In this document: positions 26,760 through 36,042 of the stretch, one piece after another
Layout: the number at the start of each line of letters is the position of its first letter
Position numbering within the stretch: the first letter of the stretch is position 1
From: Terriglobia bacterium
GTDB taxonomy: Bacteria; Acidobacteriota; Terriglobia; JAIQFV01
Direction: 5' to 3'
Assembly (NCBI GenBank): GCA_020072965.1
Contig: JAIQFY010000024.1
Coordinates: 1 to 64,000 of the forward strand
DNA: 64,000 nucleotides
The notes under the pieces: generated by a model
Told to the model about the DNA's origin: nothing
What the model saw: the letters and a program-made list of their open reading frames with translations, nothing else
The model's database searches: none
Position numbers and translations under genes: made by a program

Positions 26760-26774
26760 TGAAATTGAATTTCA
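26760..26774. promoter_or_regulatory. Fur-like 7-1-7 palindrome between the iron transporter genes
   Basis: TGAAATT-G-AATTTCA is a perfect 7-1-7 inverted repeat, the geometry of classic Fur boxes (TGATAAT-n-ATTATCA). Eleven of 15 positions agree with that pattern. It sits 73 bp from the VIT1 start and just upstream of the FTR1 promoter. Confidence 0.5.
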
Positions 26775-26798
26775 CTTTCATTCGGAAGCCTTCTGATT

Positions 26799-26804
26799 TA
26801 TAAT
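26799..26804 (+). promoter_or_regulatory. -10 element of the FTR1 gene
   Basis: A perfect TATAAT, 66 bases before the FTR1 ATG. The -35 region overlaps CTTTCA/TTTCAT and is weak, which fits an activator- or repressor-controlled promoter next to the Fur-like site. Confidence 0.45.
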
Positions 26805-26870
26805 CCCGATGAGAGCATAAATCAAAAACGCCGGGGAGAACATCCCCCCTGGCAGGAGGAGAACGGGTCC

Positions 26871-27674
26871 ATGTTTCAGGCCTTCGTCATCACGCTCCGG
26901 GAAGGTGTCGAAGCTTTCCTGATCGTCGCCATCAGTATTGCTTTTCTGAGGAAGAGCGGCCGCTCCAGGTTGTTAGCGGCGGTCTACTGGGGAACCGCTG
27001 TTTCTGTGGCTCTGAGCATCGGCGTGGGAATGCTGCTTCGTCAAGGGGTGAATCAGTCACTGTGGGAAGGAATCCTGGCAGCGATCGCTGCTGTTCTGGT
27101 GGGAACGTTGATTCTCTATATGTGGCGGGCTGCACGGTCCATGAAACGGGACATTGAAACCCGGCTCGAGGCCGCCACCCAAAGCTCCAGTCGGATTGCG
27201 GCCTTCGGGGCCGTTTTCCTTTTTACCCTCCTCATGATCACACGGGAGGGAATGGAAGCCGCACTGCTCCTGATCAGCATGTCATTCCAGATGGCTTCGC
27301 TCCCCTTCCTCGCGGGGGCCATTCTGGGATTATTCATGGCGGCCGGCATCGCCGTGCTCTGGGCCCAGTATGGCCATCGTGTCAACCTCGGATTATTTTT
27401 CCAAACTACCGCAATCTTCCTTCTGGTCTTCGTGGTGCAGCTGTTCATCTATTCATTTCACGAACTCTGTGAAGCCGGGGTCTTCCCCAATAGTGAGGTC
27501 CTCCATGCGGCCACGGAACCCTATGGACCCGACGGACATTACGGCCGTCTTCTCAGCTACAGCCTGGTGTTTCTGCCCGTCGTCTGGCTTTTCTTCTCGT
27601 CGCTCCTGCATAAGATGAAGCATTCACCGCATCCGGCACTGAACGCCCGGACGGTTCAGGAGAAGGCTGATTGA
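26871..27674 (+). CDS. FTR1 family high-affinity iron permease
   Basis: This 267-aa protein has about seven membrane helices. Both REXXE iron motifs are present: REGVE (10-14) and REGME (about 125-129). The family imports ferric or ferrous iron, often with an oxidase or a periplasmic partner; none is adjacent here. A strong GGAGG precedes the ATG. Paired divergently with a VIT1/CCC1 transporter, suggesting opposite sides of iron homeostasis. Confidence 0.92.
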   Translation: MFQAFVITLREGVEAFLIVAISIAFLRKSGRSRLLAAVYWGTAVSVALSIGVGMLLRQGVNQSLWEGILAAIAAVLVGTLILYMWRAARSMKRDIETRLEAATQSSSRIAAFGAVFLFTLLMITREGMEAALLLISMSFQMASLPFLAGAILGLFMAAGIAVLWAQYGHRVNLGLFFQTTAIFLLVFVVQLFIYSFHELCEAGVFPNSEVLHAATEPYGPDGHYGRLLSYSLVFLPVVWLFFSSLLHKMKHSPHPALNARTVQEKAD

Positions 27675-27880
27675 ATTCCCTGGTGATTCTCTTCGTGAAA
27701 CGCAACCTGGTGATTCTCGAACTCGCGACAATCTCGCCCTATACATTCCTGTGATTTGATTGGAGACCCACGACGGCCTAGGAATCCCCACTGCCTGGGC
27801 CCGGCGAAGGTCTACCCCTCAATCCTCCTCCGCGACGGGACCTCTGATTTGAGCCTGGCGAGTGTCGGGCAACGGCCGGA

Positions 27881-28564
27881 TCAAAGGGAAGGTTTGTCTC
27901 CCTCGATCCGAAGGAGGAGCGATGGGAGGTCGATGTCCGCCAGGGAGTCGACCCGTAGGTCGATTCGGGCACCATTGAAGGAAAGTCGAGAGGTAATCGG
28001 GTTTGTGGCGACCACACAATAAATGCCGGCGCGGTTGGCGGCAATGACGCCGTTGGGTGAATCCTCGAAGACGATGGCCTGAGATGCCCGGATGCCTAGT
28101 TCCGCAAGGGTGGATAGAAACAGTTCAGGATCGGGTTTGGTGTGAGCCACGTCTTCGGCGCACTTCACAGTCCCCAGCCGGCTGAACAGATGAAGCCGGC
28201 GGAGATGTCCCTCCACCCAATTCCTGGGTGAGCTGGAGGCCACCCCCAATCTCAATTTCAAAAGTTCGGCGTCATCAAAAATCTTCTGTACCCCCGGAAG
28301 CAGGGGTTGGGATTCCACTGCCTTGCGCACTTCACCTTGACGCTCTATTCGAAGCGCTTCCCGTTCCAGGGTTTTTCCAGTCAGCTTTTCCAGGTGCGCA
28401 TGCGGATCGAATACCATCCCCCGCCCAACACACAATGCCCACTCCTCAAAGGGAAGGTCCACGCCGAACCGCCGGTACACCCTCTTCCACGATTCATAGG
28501 CCGGGGTCTCGGTGTCGAGAATCAATCCGTCAAAATCCAGGATTAACGCTTTGATCCTTGCCAA
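27881..28564 (-). CDS. HAD-superfamily phosphatase, beta-phosphoglucomutase-like
   Basis: This 227-aa HAD hydrolase has motif I LILDFDGLILDTE (nucleophile and general acid Asp), motif II VASSSPRNW, the Lys in HTKPDPELF and motif III VFEDSPNGVIAA. The cap insertion after motif I is the beta-PGM/YniC type. The start is TTG with AAGGGGG upstream; no in-frame ATG fits the conserved N-terminus. The substrate (a sugar phosphate or similar) is not predictable. Confidence 0.9.
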   Translation of the reverse strand: MARIKALILDFDGLILDTETPAYESWKRVYRRFGVDLPFEEWALCVGRGMVFDPHAHLEKLTGKTLEREALRIERQGEVRKAVESQPLLPGVQKIFDDAELLKLRLGVASSSPRNWVEGHLRRLHLFSRLGTVKCAEDVAHTKPDPELFLSTLAELGIRASQAIVFEDSPNGVIAANRAGIYCVVATNPITSRLSFNGARIDLRVDSLADIDLPSLLLRIEGDKPSL

Positions 28565-28662
28565 TCAGCGACCCCCTTTCCAGCAAGTCTTTCCCCTGAG
28601 GACGTCTCCTCATCCTTTGGAATTCAAATCCTCAAACCACAACAGCATAATGGCAGGGAGAT

Positions 28663-29718
28663 TCATTTTCCGGAGTTCTTTTGACTCAGCAGGGTGTGAC
28701 CAATCATCTTGTAAAGCAGGCGGGCCCCCACATTGGCATCCCACTCGTCACCCTCCGGTCCTGGAGCCACCTCGTTGAGATCAAACCCCACGATACGGCG
28801 GCCTGACTTCGACACTGCTGCAATGATATAAACGGCCTCCTCGAAAGAGAGGCCCCCGGGAACGGGCGTCCCGGTGTGCGGGCACAGAGATGGATTCAAA
28901 CCATCAATATCGAAGGAGACATAAACATTTCTTGGCAAGCCGGCAATAATCCCCGTGACGATGGACTTCCAAGACCGGCCTTTGAATTTCTGCCACTGCA
29001 AGTCCTCATCACAGTACAGGAGAATGCGACCTCTGGACTTCTGAACGATTTCCATTTCCTGTTCACAGAAATCTCGAATGCCGACCTGAACAAGCTTCTT
29101 GATTTGCGGAATTCTAGAGACAACGTTGTACATGATGGAGGCATGTGACCAGGTGAACCCTTCATAAGCAATCCGAAGATCGCAATGGGCATCAAAGTGG
29201 AGCACCCCTAACCCGGGAGACCGTTCGGCATAGGCCCGCATCAGGCCGAAAGGTGCCGAGTGGTCCCCGCCCACCACGCCAACCACCTTATCCTTCGAAA
29301 TCAACCGCGTGGCCGCTGCGTACACCCACTCATTCACCTCACTGGAAATGGCATTTACTCGCCCTAATATTCGCTTCCATTTCGTTGACCCTTCATCGAT
29401 TCCTCCTCGCCGAATTATGGGCCGGGCCAACCTCCTGCCCTCCCGGTTGAGCCGCTGAATCCGACGCGATTCGGGCATCATGTGGATGCCCGCTTCATAG
29501 ACCCGACCCGCCGAGACATCGAATAAGTCCACTTGCTTCGAAGCTTGCAGGATTGCTGCCGGACCCAATGCCGTACCTTCCCCGTATGAGGTGGTAATTT
29601 CTACAGGCACAGGCAGCAGGACAACTTTGCTCTCATCAAGCGTGCATGAGAGCCCATAGATGCCACTGGACGGAATGGCCCCCGCATTGGGATCAAAACT
29701 CTTCTGAGTCATGGACAT
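28663..29718 (-). CDS. Arginase/agmatinase family ureohydrolase
   Basis: This 351-aa binuclear-manganese enzyme has ligand motifs VVGGDHSAPFGL, LHFDAHCDLR and VSFDIDGLNPSLCPHTGTPVPGG, with the final Asp/Glu in VGFDLNEVAPG. The TGTPVPGGLSF segment is agmatinase-like. It is longer than typical agmatinases because of an insert around residues 90-130 (HMMPESRRIQRLNREG...). Start 29718 has AGGAA eight bases upstream. Likely reaction: agmatine to putrescine and urea, but other guanidino substrates are possible. Confidence 0.88.
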   Translation of the reverse strand: MSMTQKSFDPNAGAIPSSGIYGLSCTLDESKVVLLPVPVEITTSYGEGTALGPAAILQASKQVDLFDVSAGRVYEAGIHMMPESRRIQRLNREGRRLARPIIRRGGIDEGSTKWKRILGRVNAISSEVNEWVYAAATRLISKDKVVGVVGGDHSAPFGLMRAYAERSPGLGVLHFDAHCDLRIAYEGFTWSHASIMYNVVSRIPQIKKLVQVGIRDFCEQEMEIVQKSRGRILLYCDEDLQWQKFKGRSWKSIVTGIIAGLPRNVYVSFDIDGLNPSLCPHTGTPVPGGLSFEEAVYIIAAVSKSGRRIVGFDLNEVAPGPEGDEWDANVGARLLYKMIGHTLLSQKNSGK

Positions 29719-30087
29719 GCGATGTTCCTGGAAATTGTGGCCTGTTTCGGTCATTGGGAATTGGCAGGAAGGTCGTTTCTGACAGGGCGGAGGAACCCAT
29801 CAATCGTCGCTGAATCACCCGTGGAACCGGAGCGGTCTGTTTAACCTCGAGTTTGAAACTAGTCTCTCACACTGTGGGGTCCCGCCCGGAGCACGGAGTC
29901 TCGGATTCGTTCCGACAAAGCCGATGAGTCAAAGCGAATGATATGATACAACCCAATCACTTCGCTGACTGTTCCATGGGTTCCATATTGAGTCTTTCCC
30001 TTGCGACCTGGCATCTTCAGGTGAAAGAGAATTCGGTGTCCAAATTTAGCATCGGCGCAAGAGATAGCCACTCAAGGACACAGAATA
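29719..30087. other. Intergenic region, no supported feature
   Basis: About 370 bp between the ureohydrolase start and the tRNA-Ser 3' end. No family-like frame or clear regulatory site was seen. Confidence 0.5.
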
Positions 30088-30177
30088 TGGCGGAGAGACA
30101 GGGATTCGAACCCTGGTTACCCTTTCGAGTAAACACGCTTTCCAAGCGTGCGCCTTCAGCCACTCGGCCATCTCTCC
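30088..30177 (-). tRNA. tRNA-Ser (GGA)
   Basis: A 90-base class II tRNA including CCA. The acceptor is GGAGAGA/TCTCTCC, the anticodon stem is CACGC/GCGTG with loop TTGGAAA (anticodon GGA), the variable arm is long, and the T-arm is CAGGG-TTCGAAT-CCCTG. Confidence 0.97.
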
Positions 30178-30380
30178 GTCCCGCTACAGTCGAGCCGAGA
30201 GTGTACCACCGAACAGAAAAATTCATCAAGGCGGAAAGGCTTGAGCGTGACAGGCGGTTGCCATGCCTGAAGGTAGACCTCGATTTACTTCTCTCTGCCC
30301 TTCAGAGGCACGATTATTTTAGACTCAAGGTAATCACTGGAGTTCATCGCAGCGGCAGGAGGGAAAAAGGAGAGTGAGGC

Positions 30381-31070
30381 CTAGTGAGCCGTCCCGGGCT
30401 CAGGTAAGGAAAGAGATTGCTTGATCGTAATGTGGCCGTCTTTCACTACGATCAGGCCGTCCTTTTGGAATTGCGTCAAGAACCGGGTGACTGTCTCCCG
30501 GGAAGCCACCACCATGTTTGCCAGGTCTTTGTGCTTCAGTCTTAAGTTAATCAAGACACCCTCCCGGGTTCGAATGCCGTGTTTCAAACTCAAATCACTG
30601 AGCACATACATGATTTTCCGCTCAGTGCTGAGCATGGTCAGGGCATGCAGCCGGCTCCATGACGTGCGGATTTGATCGCACAGACTCTCGACAATCTTCA
30701 TAAATATGGCGTTGTTTGCCACGATCCAGTTCACAAAGTCCGTTTTCGACATCGAATAGATTGTGGTTGTGTTGATTGCAGTCACACTGGCTGGCGTGGA
30801 TTTCCCATCGATCAGCGATAATTCCCCAAAGGATTGTCCGGCCCCGTGCACAGCGAGGATCTGCTCCCGCCCGTCCTCGGTCATCTTCCAGACCTTGACC
30901 AGTCCAAGCTTAATCACATACATGTACTGTCCGGCCTCTTCCTCGCAGAAGATGATTTGGTTCCGGGCGAACGTCCGCTCTTGCATGACAAACCCAATCC
31001 GCTCCAACTCTTTCGGACCGAGGTTTGCAAACATGGGACATTTCCGCAATGCCGACAGATCACTGATCAT
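30381..31070 (-). CDS. Crp/Fnr family transcriptional regulator
   Basis: This 229-aa protein has an N-terminal cyclic-nucleotide-binding beta-roll (IIFCEEEAGQYMYVIKLGLVKVW ... GQSFGELSLIDGKSTPASV). The C-terminal winged helix has recognition segment LKHKDLANMVVASRETVTRFLTQF. The phosphate-binding cassette reads GELSLIDGKSTPAS, close to but not identical with cAMP-binding CRP. There is no Fnr-type Cys cluster. ATG 31070 has GGGAG upstream. Effector and regulon are unknown. Confidence 0.92.
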   Translation of the reverse strand: MISDLSALRKCPMFANLGPKELERIGFVMQERTFARNQIIFCEEEAGQYMYVIKLGLVKVWKMTEDGREQILAVHGAGQSFGELSLIDGKSTPASVTAINTTTIYSMSKTDFVNWIVANNAIFMKIVESLCDQIRTSWSRLHALTMLSTERKIMYVLSDLSLKHGIRTREGVLINLRLKHKDLANMVVASRETVTRFLTQFQKDGLIVVKDGHITIKQSLSLPEPGTAH

Positions 31071-31299
31071 TTGGGGGGCTCCCAGACACGTCAACTTGCA
31101 TAGGTCTTATCGACCTTGGAAGAAAATAACTTTAGCGAGGATTTCAGTAGAAGAAGAGCTGGAAAACCGGACCCGGTCATCAAACTGGAGGGATCAACAT
31201 CGGTCAACGAGGGAAAGTGTCGGAAAAGAAATTCATTTCAAGCCGTTGCCTTGCCGTACAACGTAGCTTCAGATCAGGATTGTCAGGTACGATGGCTTG

Positions 31300-31878
31300 C
31301 TAGTCCCCTTGATTGGCGGCGGTCTTCACACTTGAAACCTGGGAGCCAACCTTGTCTTCGATCTTGCGGATGCGGGAGCTCAACTGCTTGATTTGAGCCT
31401 TAGGGAACGAACTACCGTCGCTGTGGAGGACCACCCGGAGCATCTCTGCGAGGCAGTTGGGATTGAATCCTGCCTGCGTGAGTACTTGAATTGCAAACGT
31501 GTCTGCCGTGAACTCTTCATCGTCAGTCGCGGCGAAGGCCCGAGTTTCAGTCGCTTTCACCGCATTGATTCGGTGCCCCATCTCGTGAGCGATTGCTGCT
31601 GCCAATTGCTCTTCGGTGGAGATCGTGCGCAATAAACCCTCGGTAACGATGATGCGTCCGTCACTCACTGAGAAGGCGTTCACTTGCTCCAGGGAGAGGA
31701 TGACTGCTTGAAAGTGGGTGTCGGGATTTGAGCTGACCGTCAATCGCTCGATAAGTCGGTCCATAGTTGCAAGGGCTTCGGGATCATTGGTGTAATCAAA
31801 ATCCGCCGCCTTAGCGGTGGACGCGAATCCCACCACGAGCATCCCCAGTATTAGAATTTGAATCAGTTTTCTTTTCAT
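31300..31878 (-). CDS. Secreted M48-type zinc metallopeptidase
   Basis: This 192-aa protein has an N-terminal signal peptide (MKRKLIQILILGMLVVGFASTAKAA). The zinc motif is AIAHEMGHRINAVK, and a third ligand Glu is likely in DDEEFTADTFAIQVL. VNAFSVSDGRIIVTEGLL is typical of the M48 core. It is shorter than BepA/LoiP and lacks TPR repeats. ATG 31878 has GAAGG four bases upstream. Probably periplasmic envelope quality control. Confidence 0.88.
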   Translation of the reverse strand: MKRKLIQILILGMLVVGFASTAKAADFDYTNDPEALATMDRLIERLTVSSNPDTHFQAVILSLEQVNAFSVSDGRIIVTEGLLRTISTEEQLAAAIAHEMGHRINAVKATETRAFAATDDEEFTADTFAIQVLTQAGFNPNCLAEMLRVVLHSDGSSFPKAQIKQLSSRIRKIEDKVGSQVSSVKTAANQGD

Positions 31879-32028
31879 AAGCCCTTCCCCATTGCAACCA
31901 TAGAGTACGTGAAAGGGCTCAACCGGCAGGTGATATGAATGACACAACTCTCAAACCATTCGAGAATACCGATTTCCACTCAACCTGTGTATTTTCTATA
32001 TCTTATACGTATATTCCGTCTGAACCGA

Positions 32029-32042
32029 GTGATTCGAATCAC
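32029..32042. promoter_or_regulatory. Perfect 14-bp palindrome GTGATTCGAATCAC
   Basis: An intergenic dyad between the M48 and GH20 genes, followed by TTTTT on the plus strand. It could be an operator or a weak hairpin; no owner can be assigned. Confidence 0.25.
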
Positions 32043-32208
32043 AGGTTTTTGAGGCTTTGAGCGGGGGGGGAAAACATCCGTGGAATGATGAGGTGAGAGC
32101 GCCTGGCAGATGAATATAGAAGATGGCAGACGGTCCAGATCAATGAAAGATTTCGAGGGGTCTCAAAGAGTCGAAGGCAAGAAGCGTCCGCGTGCACTTC
32201 ACGGATGA

Positions 32209-32242
32209 GGCTCACCGGGACGACTCTCCCGGTGAGCCTTTT
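32209..32242 (+). terminator. Rho-independent terminator on the plus strand without an obvious gene
   Basis: Perfect 12-bp stem GGCTCACCGGGA/TCCCGGTGAGCC with loop CGACTC and TTTT. The loop plus its closing T (CGACTCT) is complementary to AGAGTCG at 32168-32174. No recognised plus-strand gene precedes it; a 32-codon frame (32110-32208) stops exactly before the stem. Confidence 0.7.
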
Positions 32243-32297
32243 GAGAGGTGAGATTTTCTGCCCACCCAAATCGATTCAATTCGGAACTCCTAGGACC

Positions 32298-34385
32298 TTA
32301 CCGGAGAAAGAACCCCAGTTCTTCTGGAGCCGGCAAGGTGGAAGTCTCACTGAAATGGCGCTGCAATTCCGCCAGCTGTTGCTGCAACTTTGCCCACCGA
32401 TCCAATTCGAGATCATATCGGACGAGAACATTCTCCATCCAATAAGGGCGATTCTCGGCAAGCCATAGCTGTTGATAGCTCGTCCGGAGAGCTGAGGAGG
32501 TATCGCGCAGGTCGCCCACTAGGCCATCCACGTAGTCCAGGGAGTGTAGATTGCGGTTGACGCGGCCACGCTCACTGAGATGGAGATATCCATCCCAATA
32601 AGTCTTGCTCATCTGCTCCGCGTAAAGCATTTTCATCCCCAGGTAATCCAACCGACGCGCTGCAAAGATGAGATCTGCCACCGTATCTTGATTCCGATGC
32701 GCCTGGCCTCCGCTTCTGTAAAGCAACTCGAGAGAGTCCTCGGCCAGGAGGCGGATCGATCGGGCAGAGGGGAGAATCTTCTTGAGGGCTGCGGCGCCGT
32801 CGGCCGAGAGGTAATTTGCCCATACGAGCGAATTATTGGCGTCCCCCAACCCTGCCTTGAGAAGGGCTTCGTGAATCTTTGCAAAATTGTCGATGGCCGA
32901 TGCAAAAGCATGATCGTTGTTGCGGTAAAAAGCCCAGTCAAAATCTGCCCGAAACTGATCGATGGAGGATTCCCCTGGTTGCCAAGCTGCCGCCGCTCCA
33001 AAAACCAGGCCGTACCACGTCATCTTGAACAGCGCCTCCCCGTCATCGTCCCAGGTGGTATTGAACATCCCGATGGCCCCCAGCTTTTGCCCGTCTCGGA
33101 CAAAATTCCGGATATTCTTAAGCGCCATGTTGTTGTTTGGGAAAATACGGTTCCAGTTGTTGACGCCGGGGCAGACCATCACATCAAGGCCGGCGTCGTG
33201 GAAGGGTTTAATCAACGATTCAAAATCGTCCCGCGGATTATAGTTCCACGTCATCACGACCATGTCTTTGGGCAATTCCTTCAGGAGCTCAGGATAATGC
33301 AGGGCGATGTCTCCCCAGAACATGAGCCTCTTGTGAAACGGTTCCATCAACTCCCGGACCTTCACAATGTGATCGAAATATACCTTGCCCAGTCCTTCTT
33401 TCTCTTTTAATGCCTTGGTCTGACCTTCGCCGAGTTCAAACGTTTCATCCGCCCCGATGTGGAAAAACTTGGAGGGGAACAGCGGAACCAACTCCGCGTA
33501 GAGACGCTGGATAAACTCGTAGGTCTTCGGGTTGGTCGGAGTCAGGACATTCCCGTAGGGCAGTTCGGCAATGTCACTGTATTTCTCCCATTTCAAAACG
33601 TGATGGAGGTGCCCGAACGCTTGTTGTTCCGGCACGACATCCACATGGTAACGTCGTGCAAACTCCACCAGTTCTTTCACCTCAGCAGCGGTCAGAGAAC
33701 CGTCCCGGGGACCGATCAGGGGTTCGGATCGGTACTCGAACGGATATTCCAGATACACCGACCACATGTTTAGCTTGTACTCCGCGGCAGTACGGACCTG
33801 GCGTTTCATGAATTCCAGCGTGGGAACCGGGCCGCGGCTGATGTCGTCATGAACCCCCCGATAGTGCATGGCAGGCCAGTCCCGGATGTGAGCCCCCTGG
33901 AAATGCACACCCCGGCTCTCCCCGGGAACAAGCATCTGTTTAAGCGTCTGCACCGCGTAGAAGATGCCCTCTGCCGTATTGGCCGCGGCAACCACCCCGC
34001 TCGCATCGACATCGAGCACATAACCCTCCGGATCGAATTTTTCCCCAAGATCCAGATGGCGCTCCTCGAGGAGTGGCTTGAAAGGCCGACTGGACTCGTT
34101 GGCACGAAGCAACGCAATAACATTTCGTGATTTAACCTTGAAGGAACCAATCGCCGGCTTGAACCCAGCGGCCTGTTGGACTTCCTCCGCCAACTGTTCC
34201 GCGGCGAATCGGTCGTCAGCATTCTTGAGATCGTTAATCTCTATGCGGGTCGCCTTGTCCGGAACAAAGTCCTTGTTTGTCAGTTGCACTTCCCGCGGAT
34301 GAGGAATAACGCGAAGTTCTGCGGCGGTTCCCGTGACCGCAACCATCAAGGAAAAGATCAGACCAATACTCCACCAACGAACCAT
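32298..34385 (-). CDS. Secreted GH20 beta-N-acetylhexosaminidase-like protein
   Basis: This 695-aa exported protein has signal peptide MVRWWSIGLIFSLMVAVTGTAA. A GH20 N-terminal domain (about 25-150) precedes the catalytic TIM barrel with MHYRGVHDDISRGP and the Asp-Glu pair in FFHIGADETFELG (about 310-318). Substrate-assisted hydrolysis of GlcNAc/GalNAc ends is the family reaction. A long C-terminal helical region (about 490-690) is unusual. Start 34385 has GGAGG five bases upstream. Confidence 0.88.
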   Translation of the reverse strand: MVRWWSIGLIFSLMVAVTGTAAELRVIPHPREVQLTNKDFVPDKATRIEINDLKNADDRFAAEQLAEEVQQAAGFKPAIGSFKVKSRNVIALLRANESSRPFKPLLEERHLDLGEKFDPEGYVLDVDASGVVAAANTAEGIFYAVQTLKQMLVPGESRGVHFQGAHIRDWPAMHYRGVHDDISRGPVPTLEFMKRQVRTAAEYKLNMWSVYLEYPFEYRSEPLIGPRDGSLTAAEVKELVEFARRYHVDVVPEQQAFGHLHHVLKWEKYSDIAELPYGNVLTPTNPKTYEFIQRLYAELVPLFPSKFFHIGADETFELGEGQTKALKEKEGLGKVYFDHIVKVRELMEPFHKRLMFWGDIALHYPELLKELPKDMVVMTWNYNPRDDFESLIKPFHDAGLDVMVCPGVNNWNRIFPNNNMALKNIRNFVRDGQKLGAIGMFNTTWDDDGEALFKMTWYGLVFGAAAAWQPGESSIDQFRADFDWAFYRNNDHAFASAIDNFAKIHEALLKAGLGDANNSLVWANYLSADGAAALKKILPSARSIRLLAEDSLELLYRSGGQAHRNQDTVADLIFAARRLDYLGMKMLYAEQMSKTYWDGYLHLSERGRVNRNLHSLDYVDGLVGDLRDTSSALRTSYQQLWLAENRPYWMENVLVRYDLELDRWAKLQQQLAELQRHFSETSTLPAPEELGFFLR

Positions 34386-34664
34386 GATTGCCTCCATTTC
34401 GGCATGAAGATTAAGGTGCAGCGGAAGTTTTAAAAGTAAATCAGCGAGCCACACTGCTGACAGGCATGAAGACTATTTAACATTACCCAGGACTGGTGTC
34501 AACGAGGCCACCCCGTGCAAAGTGCAGGTTAATTATTCAAGGAGAGAAAAATTGAACATCCGGGTGGAGAACTTCCGGACAGAAGGATCAGGGAGAGGGT
34601 TGACACCGAGGCTCGATGACAAAACAGATGGACTCGCTAACCTGGGGTAGCCTCCTCTCAATGC

Positions 34665-34703
34665 AAAAGAACGAAGGGGAGGTAATTATGTCCCCTCTCG
34701 TTC
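34665..34703 (-). terminator. Rho-independent terminator of the LolA-like gene
   Basis: On the minus strand GAACGAGAGGGGA and TCCCCTTCGTTC flank a 10-base loop and are followed by TTTT. It lies 90 bp beyond the stop at 34794. The remaining 34386-34664 shows nothing recognisable. Confidence 0.7.
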
Positions 34704-34793
34704 TATCGTGCCGCAACCTTCCGTTCTATGATCGGATTCCTTCGCAGAGTCACTCCGCGATTCCCCCGGCATCCCTGCTAAGGAAATGAACCA

Positions 34794-35630
34794 TCAGGGA
34801 TTCTTCTTCTTGTTCTTGTCTTCGACGGCGTCGCCGTAAGTAATCTTGGTCTCGGACCGGAACTGCCTGTAATTCTTGTAAAGGACAACCTCCCGGACGT
34901 GGACACTGCCGCCCTTGGGAAAATCCAGGACGTCGTCGGCCATGGTGTAGGTCGGAAACCAGTACTTACCGTCGACCTGTTCACGGTAGGTTTCGAACTT
35001 GGGAAAACGCTGGTCTTTGGTCCGTTTAGTGATGTTAAAGACAGGCCGGCCGTTGGTCTTGACGATCTGCCAATCCTGGTCGTCCACCCAGATTTCTCCT
35101 TCGAAATACCTCTCATCGCCGATCATCTGTTTCGGTTTTACTGAGAAATGATAGGCGCTGATCTCGTCCAGTTTCTCATGACCAACGTACTGGATGTCAT
35201 ACTTCTCCAGGTCTTCAGTGGTCAGCACGAATGGGTTCAGATGAATAATGTCATCCAAATCTTCTTTGGTAATTTGGATGCGCTGGAGAGTGCTGGGCGG
35301 CGCATAAGTCACATTTTCAATCCGTTTGTTGTCTCGGCCGAAGGTTACATCAGACACCATCTGGTATTCCCCGTCGACATGTCTCCCTTCCAGCGTCTGA
35401 ATCTTCACGGTTTGTTGGTAGTTGTACAACTCACGGGCCTTTCTGAACTCTGCTTCTTTTGCAGCAAACTTCCGAATGATCTCCTGAATTCTTTCTGGCG
35501 AGGGGTGATCCAGCGTGCCACTGGTCGATGGGGCCGCTGTGGTGGGCGTTTGGGCACGAAGTGGCCCCTGCAGACCAACCCCTGCGATCACGGCCAAAGC
35601 GGCAACAAGACAGCCTTTGATTCTCCGCAT
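34794..35630 (-). CDS. Outer-membrane lipoprotein-sorting (LolA-like) protein
   Basis: This 278-aa exported protein has signal peptide MRRIKGCLVAALAVIAGVGL...LRA. The body resembles the LolA/LolB-like beta-sheet proteins annotated as outer-membrane lipoprotein-sorting proteins (RYFEGEIWVDDQDWQIVK, REQVDGKYWFPTYTMADDVL). A Thr/Pro/Ser-rich linker follows the signal peptide and the C-terminus is Lys-rich. Start 35630 has AAGGA seven bases upstream, rejecting a longer frame to 35900. The lipid or protein cargo is unknown. Confidence 0.7.
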   Translation of the reverse strand: MRRIKGCLVAALAVIAGVGLQGPLRAQTPTTAAPSTSGTLDHPSPERIQEIIRKFAAKEAEFRKARELYNYQQTVKIQTLEGRHVDGEYQMVSDVTFGRDNKRIENVTYAPPSTLQRIQITKEDLDDIIHLNPFVLTTEDLEKYDIQYVGHEKLDEISAYHFSVKPKQMIGDERYFEGEIWVDDQDWQIVKTNGRPVFNITKRTKDQRFPKFETYREQVDGKYWFPTYTMADDVLDFPKGGSVHVREVVLYKNYRQFRSETKITYGDAVEDKNKKKNP

Positions 35631-36042
35631 AATTTTTCCTTTGCTCCCAGGGTTCGCTACCCTATTTCTTGTGATCATCGTCCCAATCTCAAAGCAATTA
35701 GAAGCCTGACTCGCCATTATGGTTGTGAAAAGAGAAGTACGTCCACTTCCCTGAATCTCGTCAAGAGGAACAAATCGCTCATCCCGCCCGGCCGTGTCAT
35801 AACAAGCCGACTCAGTCGTCCCAGCCCGATCGACGGAGGCGACTGGTCTCCGCCAAACATCCTCGATTCGGGCGCCGGATTGACACCCGCTTCGATTCAA
35901 GCTAAATTCTTGTGTTTATTATCTCACAAAATGAGACTTATCGAGAAATACCGTCGTGTGGATAATATCGGTGGCGTTCCTGTAACTCATCGCACCCCGG
36001 GTTTGGGATGTTTCCGGTGGTGACTGGACGGATGGTTGCTTC
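35631..36042. other. Intergenic region between divergent genes
   Basis: About 410 bp. AT-rich sequence near 35905-35950 is the likely promoter zone, but no clear -35/-10 pair could be assigned to either side. Confidence 0.45.

Noticed and set aside
32110-32208. 32-codon open frame as a protein gene
   Set aside because: No ribosome-binding site at a sensible distance and highly charged composition; kept only as part of a possible small RNA.
32039-32269. 76-codon minus-strand open frame
   Set aside because: It runs through the terminator stem and has no family resemblance or Shine-Dalgarno.
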